Below, piece after piece: positions 37,629 through 46,124 of a stretch of 63,793 nt of DNA. The notes under the pieces were generated by a model. That model saw only the letters and a list, made by a program, of their open reading frames with translations, was not told where the DNA came from and did no database searches. This DNA comes from Candidatus Delongbacteria bacterium (lineage in GTDB: Bacteria; CAIWAD01), in the NCBI GenBank assembly GCA_020634015.1, contig JACKCN010000009.1, positions 1 through 63,793 of the forward strand, in the 5' to 3' direction. Positions within the stretch are counted from its first letter, which is position 1. Every line of letters begins with the position of its first letter. The position numbers and the translations under genes are program-made.

Positions 37629-38935
37629 GTGGCCTCACCCTCCGTTTCCCCTCCACGTCCCTGGCTTGCCGGGCGCCTGCAGTTACCCGGTGACAAATCT
37701 CTTGGACATCGACTGATTCTGCTGGCCGCACTCAAGACCGGCTCGCTCGTGCTGCGCGGACTTCCCGCCAGCCACGACCTGCAGGCCAGCCTGCGTCTGG
37801 TGCAGGCACTGGGTGTGCGCGTGGACGCCCAACCGGGCAGGATCGAACTGCACAGCCCCGGATGGCGTGGGTTGCGGGCGCCCGATTCTCCCATTGATTG
37901 CGCCAACAGCGGCACCACTGCCCGACTGGGCCTGGGCCTGCTGGCGGGACTGGGTCTGCCCGCGGTACTCGACGGTGACCCCAGCCTGCGCGCCCGACCG
38001 ATGGAGCGAGTCTGCCTTCCGTTGCGTTCCATGGGGGCGCGGATCACGGGCGGCCCCGGCCTCCCGCTCCGGCTGGAAGGCGGGCCCTGCATGCCATTCA
38101 CTACACCCTGCCCGTGGCCAGCGCCAGCTCAAGAGCGCGATCCTGCTGGCCGGTCTGTTCGCCCAGGGCGGACCCGCGTGACGGAATTACACCCCCTCGC
38201 GCGATCACACCGAACGCCTGCTGGATCTGGAATCGGTCTCTCCACGGACGCCCCAGGTCGCTGCCTGTGTGTGACACGCGCCAATCTGGACACGCTCTGC
38301 GCGCGGCTGCCGGAGGGATCGAGGTGCCCGGAGATCCCAGCAGCGCCTGTTTCATGGTCGCGGCAGCCCTGGGTCTGCCCGATTCCCTGCTGGAAATCCG
38401 CGGTCTGCTGCTCAATCCCGGACGGGCTGCGGCTCTCGACTGGCTGCGGAGCGCGGGGCGCGCATGATGAGCCAGATCCAGGAAGAGCGCCTGGGCGAAC
38501 CGGTGGGCGATCTGATCGTCAGCTACACCCCGCGCCTCAAGGACGCCCGCATCGGGGGCTCTGGTGCCGCAACTGATTGACGGATCCGGCACTGTCCGCC
38601 CTGGCCATGCTGCGCGCGGAAGAGCTGTTCGTGGAGGATGCCGCCGAACTGCGGGTCAAGGAAAGTGACCGCATCGCCGAAATCGCCCGGGTCTGCCAGG
38701 CCTTCGGCGCCCGGGTGGAGCAGTGGCCCGCCGGGTTCCACCTTGTACCGCCACCGCGCCCGCGGGCCGCCACTCTGGAGTGCGGCCCGGATCACCCCAT
38801 CGCGATGATGGCCAGCTGATCGCCCTTGGGGCCGATGGCCCCTGCGAGCTGCAGGGGGCGCGACGTGGCCGCGGTGAGCTTTCCGGCCTTCGAGTTCGTG
38901 CTGGGAAGTCTGCTGCGGCGTCATCCGGCTCCTGG
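37629..38935 (+). pseudogene. aroA: 3-phosphoshikimate 1-carboxyvinyltransferase (EPSP synthase) with many frameshifts
   Basis: EPSP synthase adds enolpyruvate to shikimate-3-phosphate. The first about 150 codons read in one frame from a GTG at 37629 (AAGGA at 37618-37622): LPGDKSLGHRLILLAALKTGS, DCANSGTTARLGLGLLAGL, SLRARPMERVCLPL. From about 38083 the protein continues only by switching frame repeatedly: HYTLPVASA, then LKSAILLAGLFAQGG, then RVTE, SRDHTERLLDL, VPGDPSSACFMVAAAL, MMSQIQEERLGEPVGDLIV, and ELRVKESDRIAEIARVCQAFG. At least ten one-base losses are needed, mostly next to G or C runs. Amino-acid motifs between breaks are well conserved, so this is a recent decay or, more likely, sequence error. 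The exact stop is uncertain. Confidence 0.8.
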
Positions 38936-38951
38936 CAGACTCACCCGCACC

Positions 38952-40318
38952 ATGAGCGATCTCTCCTGCAACTGGGCCTGCTGGGCGCGGGCATCGCACA
39001 GCCTGTCGCCCTGGATTCATGGGCAGGCCGCCTTGCGTGCGGGGTGAACCTTGAGTATCACCTGCTTGAAACCACGCCCGAACAACTGCCCGAACGTCTG
39101 AAGCAGCTGCGTCACGCGGGATTCGCGGGCCTCAACCTGACCCGGCCGCTCAAGTCGGCCGTGCTGCTCTTGCTGGAGGACCTCACGCCCCTGGCCTCAC
39201 GGGCCGGCAGCGTGAACCTGCTGGTGCCGGACAGCGCGGCTGGCGCGGCACCAGCAGCGATGGCGCGGGTTTTCTCGAGCCTGCTGCGCGTCCGGGGGCT
39301 GGAACCGACACGGGTCCGACTGCTGGGTGCAGGCGGGGCCGCCCGCGCGGTGGCACACGCCCTGCGCGCACGCTGGCCGCAGGTCGAACTGGAACTGTCG
39401 GCGCGAAATCCTCGGGCCGCCCGGGAGCTGGCCCAGAGTCTCCGGACCCGCCGTGTGCCATGTGTCGCACGATCAGCTGCCAGGACGGCCCTGGATCTGC
39501 TGGTGAATGCCACGCCTGTTGGCATGGCAGGGGGAGGCTGCGCAGGAAGTGCCCTTTCCCTGGCCGGGCTGCGGGATGTGCGCTGCGTTCACGAGCTGGT
39601 GTCCGTGCCCTGGAACACACCCTTGATCAAGGCCGCGCGCAAGGCCGGTTGTACAGTGATCGGGGGCGTGGAGATGCTGGTGGCCCAAGCGGCTCCCGCA
39701 TTTTCGCTCTGGACCGGCAGCGATTTCCCTCTGGCCGCGCTCACCCGCCTGGCCCGCTTGAGGGTGGCGCTGGCCGGGAAGCTCGCGCGACCCGTGGTGC
39801 TGGTGGGACTGATGGGCAGCGGCAAGAGCACTCTCGCGCCATTGCTGGGCTCCGCTCTGGGCCTGGAGTGGCTGGATACCGACACGGTACTCGAGCAGCG
39901 CCTGGGTGCCCCGATCGCCGAGCTTTTCACCCGTCTGGGCGAGGCGCGTTTCAGGGAGGAAGAACGCCGCGCATTCGTGGAATGCCTGCACCCGGATGGA
40001 CCCGCCATCATCGCTACCGGCGGGGGCCTGGCCGCCCAACCCGGATTCCTTGGGGAATTCGCCGCCCGGGCCTACTTTGCGCACCTGCATGGGGAACCAG
40101 AACTGCTCTGGCAGCGTGCAGGACTGCAGCCCCTGTCCCGTCGTCCGCTGCTGGCGGCCGGAGGATTCGCCGCGCTGGACGCACTGTACGGGCAACGCTT
40201 GCCCCACTACCTTGACGCCGAATTCCAGCTTGAGCTGCGGGCCGGTGAGGCTGTGCCGGAGACCATGGATCGCCTGCTGGACGTGCTGGAAACCCCCTTG
40301 CTGGAGAGCGTGTGCTGA
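38952..40318 (+). CDS. Fused shikimate dehydrogenase - shikimate kinase, frameshifted at the N-terminus
   Basis: Two consecutive shikimate-pathway enzymes in one polypeptide. The AroE part (to about 39740) has SLSPWIHGQA near its N-terminus, LNLTRPLKSAVL, and the NADP-binding LLGAGGAARAVAHAL at about 39321-39365, then NATPVGMAGGG. A linker is followed by AroK with Walker A GLMGSGKST at 39806-39832, LEWLDTDTVLEQRLGAPI and a TGGGLA motif. From about 39047 to 40318 the frame is open. Upstream, SHSLSPWIHG and GVNLEYHLL lie in different frames, requiring one-base losses near 38997 and 39045, and probably one near 38965. The start at 38952 is approximate. The fusion itself is within intact sequence. 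It overlaps the next gene by 7 bp. Confidence 0.82.
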
Positions 40319-41145
40319 ACCATCGTCCCGCACCCTACTGTCTGCTGGACTACCGTGTGCGCCGCACGGACGACGTACGACTGCCCGTGACGAGCGAAGC
40401 CGTGCTCTACGGCGACAGCCTGTTCTCGACACTCTCGGTGCTCGAAGGCGTGCCCGTGTTTCTGGATGCTCACATCCGGCGACTGAACTTCAGTGCCCGG
40501 GAGCTGGGCTATCGCACGCGCCTGGATCCCAACCGGATGCGGATGGCGCTGGACAACCTCATCGCCGGGGACCGGGCCGACCAGGCCCATCTGCGGATCA
40601 CGCTGTTCAATCCCGGCGAGAATGAACCGGGCGTTCCCGAACACCTGGTGCTGCTGTTTCCCGGAGTGGCCGACCAGATCAATGCCGCCGAACTCTTTCC
40701 CGTGAACCGCCGCAATCTCGACGATCTCAGTCGGCACAAGTCGGGCAACTACCTGCTCAACCGGCGGATTTCCCGCCAGCTGACACGCGGCACCGAGGCC
40801 CTGTTTCTGGATGAGAAGGGCAACCTGCTGGAGGGCACGCGCAGCAATCTCTTTCTGGCCATCGAGAATCGCCTGCTGACACCCTCGCGCGAGCAGGGGA
40901 TTCTGCCCGGGATCTGCCGCGGCTGCCTGCTGGGTGACCTGCAACTGGGTGCACACGCCACCAATCTGGACCTGGAAGCCCTGGAAATGGCCAGTGAAGC
41001 CTTCGTCTGCAATTCCGTGCTGGGAATCCAGCCACTCAACCGCATCGGTCAGTTCAGTTTCGGCGAAGCCCCCGGCCCGCTCACTCGCCGGGCGATGGCC
41101 TCCCTGGAAACCCAGATCCTGAGCGACATTTCCCGCTGGTTCTGA
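40312..41145 (+). CDS. Class IV aminotransferase, probably aminodeoxychorismate lyase (PabC-like)
   Basis: A 277-residue PLP-dependent fold type IV enzyme. The PLP lysine is Lys143 in the RHKSGNYLLNRR context, and the LLEGTRSNLFLAI block follows, with LTPSREQGILPGICRG after it. These fit PabC (4-amino-4-deoxychorismate lyase, making 4-aminobenzoate for folate) and also branched-chain or D-amino-acid aminotransferases. The placement directly after shikimate-pathway genes, overlapping the aroE-aroK fusion by 7 bp, favours PabC because chorismate is the product of that pathway (inference). Length is close to PabC (269 in E. coli). Confidence 0.75.
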   Translation: MLNHRPAPYCLLDYRVRRTDDVRLPVTSEAVLYGDSLFSTLSVLEGVPVFLDAHIRRLNFSARELGYRTRLDPNRMRMALDNLIAGDRADQAHLRITLFNPGENEPGVPEHLVLLFPGVADQINAAELFPVNRRNLDDLSRHKSGNYLLNRRISRQLTRGTEALFLDEKGNLLEGTRSNLFLAIENRLLTPSREQGILPGICRGCLLGDLQLGAHATNLDLEALEMASEAFVCNSVLGIQPLNRIGQFSFGEAPGPLTRRAMASLETQILSDISRWF

Positions 41146-41198
41146 TCGACAGTGTGTCACGCCAGCTGACATCGTTCGTCCCGCGGGACACAATCCGG

Positions 41199-43346
41199 AT
41201 GACAACCATGAGCACTCTTCCCCCCTTTCTGCCCGACGCACTGGAACTTGCCGCCCGTCAGGCCCACGCCGAAGGATCCAGCGTGGTGGGTGCCGTACAC
41301 CTGCTGAACGCCCTGCTGCAGTCCGGAGCCGTGAAACGGGACAAGGGGCTGCGTCGCGCCAGCGTGGAAGCTCTGGCCGCATTGGGGCGTGAACCGGCGA
41401 AGGCCCCCGAGGCCGAGCCCGGCGAAGACGTGGAACTGGAACTGGAACCTCGGCTGCAGTCGCTGCTTCAGGAGTGGAGCCGGGGTGCCGACGCTCTGGA
41501 TCCGCGCAGCCTCCAGCGTCAGTTGCTGGCCCACTGGGACCAGCTGCTCGAAGGCGGGGTGCGGGCCGACAGCGAAGAGGATCAGTCCAGCGAGATGGAG
41601 CAGGCCTGGCTCGAGAGTCTGTTCTCGCCCGAACTGGACCTGAACCTGCGCTATGGTCGCACACCCATGGCGGGCCTGCTGGAGTACGAAGAATACCTGC
41701 CCGCATTGATGGAGGTGCTGATCCGGCGCTATCGGCAGAACCTGCTGCTCTATGGTCCCAAGGGCAGTGGCCGGCATTCTGTGCTGCGCCGCCTGATCGA
41801 GAATTCGGCCGCCGGTCGGGTGCCGACAATCTTCCGCGGACGGCGTTTCGTCGAGTTTTCCGCCGAAGTCTTCCTCAGTGGAGTGGAGGAGCCGGGGGAT
41901 CTGGTGCGCCGTTTCGAGTTGCTGTCCGAGTACCTCGACCGTCATCCAAACACCGTGCTGGTGACCGACAAGCTGCAGTCCTGGCTGGGCAACGAGAATC
42001 CGCTGCTGAATGATTTCGTCCAGCGCCTCTTCGGCATGATGGACACGCGCAGCCACCACATGGTCGTGCTAGAGGACCTTGCGTTCTACAATGCGGTCTA
42101 CCGCCCCAATCCTGCGCTGGAAGATCTGCTGGCGCCGGTGTACATCGCACCGATGCGCCGCGAGGATGTGATCCAGGTGCTGCGCGAAGTCCGTTCGCGC
42201 GTGGAGGACCACTACCAGATTCCCGTGGCCGATGACATTCTGGCCCGGGTGGTCGAACAGGCCGACGAACTGCTGCCCTCTCTGCACTTTCCCCGCAAGG
42301 CGCTGGTGCTGCTGGATACCACGCTGGCAATCCTGGCACTCAAGGAACCCACCGACCGCGACTGGGAGAAGGCGCTCTCGCTGGCCCTGGTACGCATCAC
42401 GGGCCAGGCCCGCAGACACTATCCCGACCTGGAACAGCGTCTGGCCGCGCTGGAGCCCCTGCTGCTGGATCGGGTCATCGGGCAGGAACACGCGATTCAC
42501 GAGATCTGCCGCAGTCTGCGCTTCCAGAAGAGCGATCTGGATCTCGAACCCGAGCGCCCGGACGGTGTGTATCTGCTGGTGGGCCCCGTGGGTGTGGGCA
42601 AGCAGGTGCTGGTCAACGAACTCTCGCTGCAACTGTACGGCCGCAAGCCCTTCGTGATTGACCTGATGGATTTCCAGGAGCCGGAGAGCCTGCTGCGCCT
42701 CACCAGCTCGCCCGAGGGCCAGGGGGCCAGTCTGGCGATGGCCCTGCACAACATGCCGCGCAGCGTGCTGCTCTTCAAGAACCTGGAATACGCCGCCGAA
42801 GAAGTGCTGCACTTTCTGCTGCAGTGCATCACCACCGGCCGCGTGCGCGATGCGCGCGGCACCGATTCGCCGATCAGCGAGCTGACCGTGGTGCTGCTCT
42901 CCGATCTGGTGGGGCTCAGCGAGCACCGCGGTACCATGGGCTTCGTGGATCCTGAACAGCGTGATCCATTCTCCGAGCTGGCCCTGCGTGAATACTTCAG
43001 TCCGGAACTGCTGCGGGCCGTGGACAAGACCGTGGTGTTCCTTCCCCTGGCCGAAGAAGTGCTGATGGAGATCCTCCGGCGCAAGTTGCTGCCCGAACTG
43101 GAACAGCGGCTCAAGCGCATCGGCCACCGCCTGGTGGTCTGCGAGGATGTGATCCAGCACATCGCCGAAACCGGCATCGCCGAGGGCCGCAATGCCCAGA
43201 CCCTGAACAGCGACTTCCGTCGCCTGTTGGCCATGCCGGTCAACGAAGCCCTGCTGGCCAGTCCCGGCCAGCCCCTGTACCTCACGACCCGCATTGAGAA
43301 CGACCAGATCGTGGTGGACGCCTTGCCCCTTGCTGAGAAGTCCTGA
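41199..43346 (+). CDS. Clp/Hsp100-like AAA+ protein with degenerate nucleotide-binding sites
   Basis: A 715-residue protein with ClpA/ClpB-like architecture: an N-terminal Clp_N-like helical region (ALELAARQAHAEG, then VVGAVHLLNALL at 29-40), a first AAA+ module with NLLLYGPKGSGRHS (181-194), and a second with YLLVGPVGVGKQVL (458-471) and a C-terminal small domain. The catalytic residues are eroded. Walker A1 has Arg192 in place of Lys, and Walker B1 reads VLVTDKLQ (253-260) instead of LFIDE. Walker A2 keeps Lys but has Gln469 for Thr/Ser, and Walker B2 reads LLFKNLE (524-530) with no DE. It is therefore probably a pseudo-ATPase that keeps the scaffold. The ATG at 41199 is preferred; 41208 is possible. 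Follows the PabC-like gene by 53 bp. Confidence 0.75.
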   Translation: MTTMSTLPPFLPDALELAARQAHAEGSSVVGAVHLLNALLQSGAVKRDKGLRRASVEALAALGREPAKAPEAEPGEDVELELEPRLQSLLQEWSRGADALDPRSLQRQLLAHWDQLLEGGVRADSEEDQSSEMEQAWLESLFSPELDLNLRYGRTPMAGLLEYEEYLPALMEVLIRRYRQNLLLYGPKGSGRHSVLRRLIENSAAGRVPTIFRGRRFVEFSAEVFLSGVEEPGDLVRRFELLSEYLDRHPNTVLVTDKLQSWLGNENPLLNDFVQRLFGMMDTRSHHMVVLEDLAFYNAVYRPNPALEDLLAPVYIAPMRREDVIQVLREVRSRVEDHYQIPVADDILARVVEQADELLPSLHFPRKALVLLDTTLAILALKEPTDRDWEKALSLALVRITGQARRHYPDLEQRLAALEPLLLDRVIGQEHAIHEICRSLRFQKSDLDLEPERPDGVYLLVGPVGVGKQVLVNELSLQLYGRKPFVIDLMDFQEPESLLRLTSSPEGQGASLAMALHNMPRSVLLFKNLEYAAEEVLHFLLQCITTGRVRDARGTDSPISELTVVLLSDLVGLSEHRGTMGFVDPEQRDPFSELALREYFSPELLRAVDKTVVFLPLAEEVLMEILRRKLLPELEQRLKRIGHRLVVCEDVIQHIAETGIAEGRNAQTLNSDFRRLLAMPVNEALLASPGQPLYLTTRIENDQIVVDALPLAEKS

Positions 43347-43888
43347 TCGTCACAACAGCGTCTCCGCGATGCTTGCGCCATCGGCGTCACCGCTGTGGAA
43401 GAAGATTGATCAAAGACAGAGCCGTAGCTTCCAGCCGGGCCCGGATGAAGCCCCACATACCTGATCTCGTCATCTGACTTTCCGGCGAAATCCGGGGACA
43501 TGAGGTTGTGCCCGCATCGAAGTCTTCGATCCCTCAATCTTCCCCTTCCACCGGCATCCTGCCACTGACGGTGGCCCGTGATGCCTTCCTCGGCCCGGGT
43601 ATGCCTGCCGTGATGCATCGTTTTCCACCTTTCATTGGACGGGTCCAAAGCAAGGTGGAGCCAAAGAAAGACCCTCTTCGCAGGCCCCGCGCCGCGCAAA
43701 CTTGGCCCGCTTCGCGGTCCGGCGAGCAAGCGCGGCGGCCTACGCTCCCTGCCCGACCGTTCCGTCTCGATGGTTCCGCCACCGGCGTCACCGCTGTGGA
43801 AGGGGATGGATCAGAGGTGTGTGGCATCGGTCCCAATCCTTCATCCATGCGAAGCAGATCACCCAGAGTGGCGCCCCCCAAGCATGTC

Positions 43889-43908
43889 ATTCCCGCGCAA
43901 GCGGGAAT
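43889..43908. repeat. dRS3-like 20-bp palindrome, copy 1
   Basis: ATTCCCGCGCAAGCGGGAAT fits exactly the dRS3 consensus known from Neisseria (ATTCCC, 8 bases, GGGAAT), a repeat that also occurs in other bacterial genomes. It sits between the shared core and the 235-bp-type unit of the first 0.7-kb copy. Confidence 0.8.
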
Positions 43909-44588
43909 CCCGAACGGTTACACCGGCCATTCCATGCCCCCATCCCATCCCGCCTTTCGGCGGGCCTTCCCCCGCTGCGCGAGGGAAGGTGACCACGGCT
44001 TCGCCTTGGCACACATGCGCTGTCTGCCAAGCCCCGAATGGGGCATCACACATCATAGCCCGTGGGGAATCCACGGGCGGAAGCGTGGGTGCGCCGCCAT
44101 ATCACCCACCGCGAGACGCCGTAGCTTCCAGCCGGGCCCGATGAAGCCCCACATACGTAATCTTCTCATCTGACTTTCCGGCGAAATCCGGGGAAAGTGG
44201 GCGTCAGTCGCACCGGAATCCTCGAACCCTCAATCTACCATCCTCTTCCACTGGTATCTGTCACTGACTGGGGCTCGTGATACCTTCCTCGGCCCTGCAT
44301 TGCCTCCCGTGACGCATCGTTTTCCACCTTTCTTTGGACGGGTCCAAAGAAAGGTGGAGCCAAAGAAAGACCCTCTTCGCAGGCCTCGCGCCGCGCAAAC
44401 TTGGCCCGCGATGCGGTCCTTCGGGCCAAGCGCGGCGACCCACGCTCCCTGCTCGACCGTTCCGTCTCGATGGTTCCGCCACCGGCGTCACCGCCGTGGA
44501 AGGGGATGGATCAGAGGCGTGTGGCATCGGTCCCAATCCGTCATCCATGCGAAACAGGTCACCCAGGGTGGCGCCCCCCAAGCATGTC

Positions 44589-44608
44589 ATTCCCGCGCAA
44601 GCGGGAAT
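44589..44608. repeat. dRS3-like 20-bp palindrome, copy 2
   Basis: Identical to the copy at 43889-43908 and in the same relative position in the second 0.7-kb copy. The 20 bases following it (CCGAACGGTTACACCGG) also match the first copy, and in diverged form the 18.7-19.7 kb cluster on the other strand. Confidence 0.8.
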
Positions 44609-44635
44609 CCCGAACGGTTACACCGGCCATCCCAT

Positions 44636-45724
44636 GCCCCCATCCCATCCCGCCTGTCGGCGGGCCTTCCCCCGCTGCGCGAGGGAAGGAATCATGGCTT
44701 CGCCTTGGCACACATGCGCTGCCTGACAAGCCCCGAATGGGGCATCACACATCATAGCCCGTGGGGAATCCACGGGCGGACGAATGGGCCTCGCACATGT
44801 AGGGATCGTGCTGCGGGGAATGGGGGCACTTTGCGGGGCAAGACATCTTTGGTGCATCCGTCCACCCCATGCCCCCATCCCATCCCGCCTGTCGGCGGGC
44901 CTTCCCCCGCTGCGCGAGGGAAGGGATCATGGCTTCGCCTTGGCACACATGCGCTGCCTGACAAGCCCCGAATGGGGCATCACACATCATGGCCCGTGGG
45001 GAATCCACGGGCGGACGAACGGGCCTCGCACGTGCAGGGATCGTGCTGCGGGGGATGGGGGCACTTTGCGAGGCTCAACACTTCTCGTTCATTCGGACAC
45101 GAATGGCCCCCATCCCATCCCGCCTGTCGGCGGGCCTTCCCCCGCTGCGCGAGGGAAGGAATCATGGCTTCGCCTTGGCACACATGCGCTGCCTGACAAG
45201 CCCCGAATGGGGCATCACACATCATAGCCCGTGGGGAATCCACGGGCGGACGAATGGGCCTCGCACATGTAGGGATCGTGCTGCGGGGAATGGGGGCACT
45301 TTGCGGGGCAAGACATCTTTGGTGCATCCGTCCACCCCATGCCCCCATCCCATCCCGCCTGTCGGCGGGCCTTCCCCCGCTGCGCGAGGGAAGGAATCAT
45401 GGCGACACCTCGGCACACATGCGCTGCCTGACAAGCCCCGAATGGGGCATCACACATCATGGCCCGTGGTGAATCCACGGGTGGACGAATGGGCCTCGCA
45501 CGTGCAGGGATCGTGCTGCGGGGGATGGCGGCAATCACGCGAGGCAAGACATTTTTGGTTCATCCGGCGACGCATCGGCCCCCATCCCATCCCGCCGGTC
45601 GGCGGGCCTTCCCCCGCTGCGCGAGGGAAGGTGACTTTGGCTTCGCCTTGGCGCACAAACGCGGCTTGCCAAGCCCCGAATGGGGCATGACACATCATAG
45701 CCCGTGGGGAATCCACGGGCGGAC
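44636..45724. repeat. 235-bp tandem array (four full units and one partial)
   Basis: Units start at 44636, 44871, 45106, 45341 and 45578, giving periods of 235, 235, 235 and 237. Unit 3 reads identical to unit 1 over its full length, and unit 2 is a diverged variant, so the array shows a 470-bp higher-order duplication. Each unit has four short hairpins in fixed order. In unit 1 they are CCCGCC/GGCGGG (44649-44664), CCTTCCC/GGGAAGG (starting 44665), GCCCC/GGGGC (44730-44743) and CCCGTGG/CCACGGG (44758-44776). The loop of the first hairpin varies between units (TGTC, TTTC, GGTC) while its stem is kept. A partial single unit is at 43936-44090. Confidence 0.88.
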
Positions 45725-45730
45725 GCGATG

Positions 45731-46124
45731 GCCTCGCTGCAGACTCACCCAAGCGAGATACCGTCCCCCGGATGAGGCCTCCGTTTCCGCGCCGCGACGT
45801 GGCCCGCTGCGGCGCACTCCGGGTCTCGCGCGGACCGAGCTTGGTCTCGCCGGAATGCCGCGTCTCGGTGGTCCCGCCTTCGGTCTCGACGCTGCCGGGC
45901 CAGGATATTCCTTGCCGCCCACCCGGAACTTTCTCCCTGCCGGAGATGCAAACGACCGCCATTCGGGAAGGCTGTTTCAAGGCTAAGACCTTGAAATACA
46001 AGGGTCGAACTTCCGGACTTGCGGAGTTCGCACTTCCGGCCCGGATTTTGCCGAAAGCCTCCCGTCAGGATCGCCCCCGGATGAACCGGGTGTGGATCGG
46101 TCCGGCACGAACCGGGAAGGCACC
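45731..46124. other. Upstream region of the flagellar operon
   Basis: About 390 bp between the repeat array and flhB. I see no gene, and no clear sigma-54 (GG-N10-GC) or sigma-28 promoter. CAAGG/CCTTG and CTTG/CAAG short inverted repeats lie around 45978-46002, next to the only AT-rich patch (about 45965-46005), so the flhB promoter is most likely there. Confidence 0.3.

Larger units (their letters stand above)
43347..45730. repeat. Large non-coding composite repeat cluster
   Basis: About 2.4 kb with no supported gene. A diverged start lies at about 43380. Then two direct copies of a segment of about 0.7 kb begin with GCCGTAGCTTCCAG at 43421 and 44118. Each contains a hairpin with arms CCACCTTTCTTTGGAC (perfect in the copy at 44324-44357, two mismatches in the copy at 43625-43658), a 150-bp core shared with the 18.7-19.7 kb cluster in opposite orientation, and a dRS3-like palindrome. 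From 44636 the end of the second copy expands into a tandem array of 235-bp units. Long reading frames here are translations of repeat DNA and do not resemble proteins. Confidence 0.88.

Noticed and set aside
37629..38935. Programmed frameshifting in aroA
   Set aside because: More than ten separate shifts are required, without slippery heptamers or conserved downstream structures; neighbouring genes show the same one-base losses.
44300..45690. Long open reading frames (up to about 300 codons) on both strands in the repeat cluster
   Set aside because: They repeat the same translated repeat DNA in tandem, run open on both strands and have no ribosome-binding sites or recognisable domain. The openness is a by-product of GC-rich repeats.
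44636..45724. CRISPR array
   Set aside because: The repeat period is 235 bp with near-complete identity across the unit. There are no short direct repeats with unique spacers and no cas genes.
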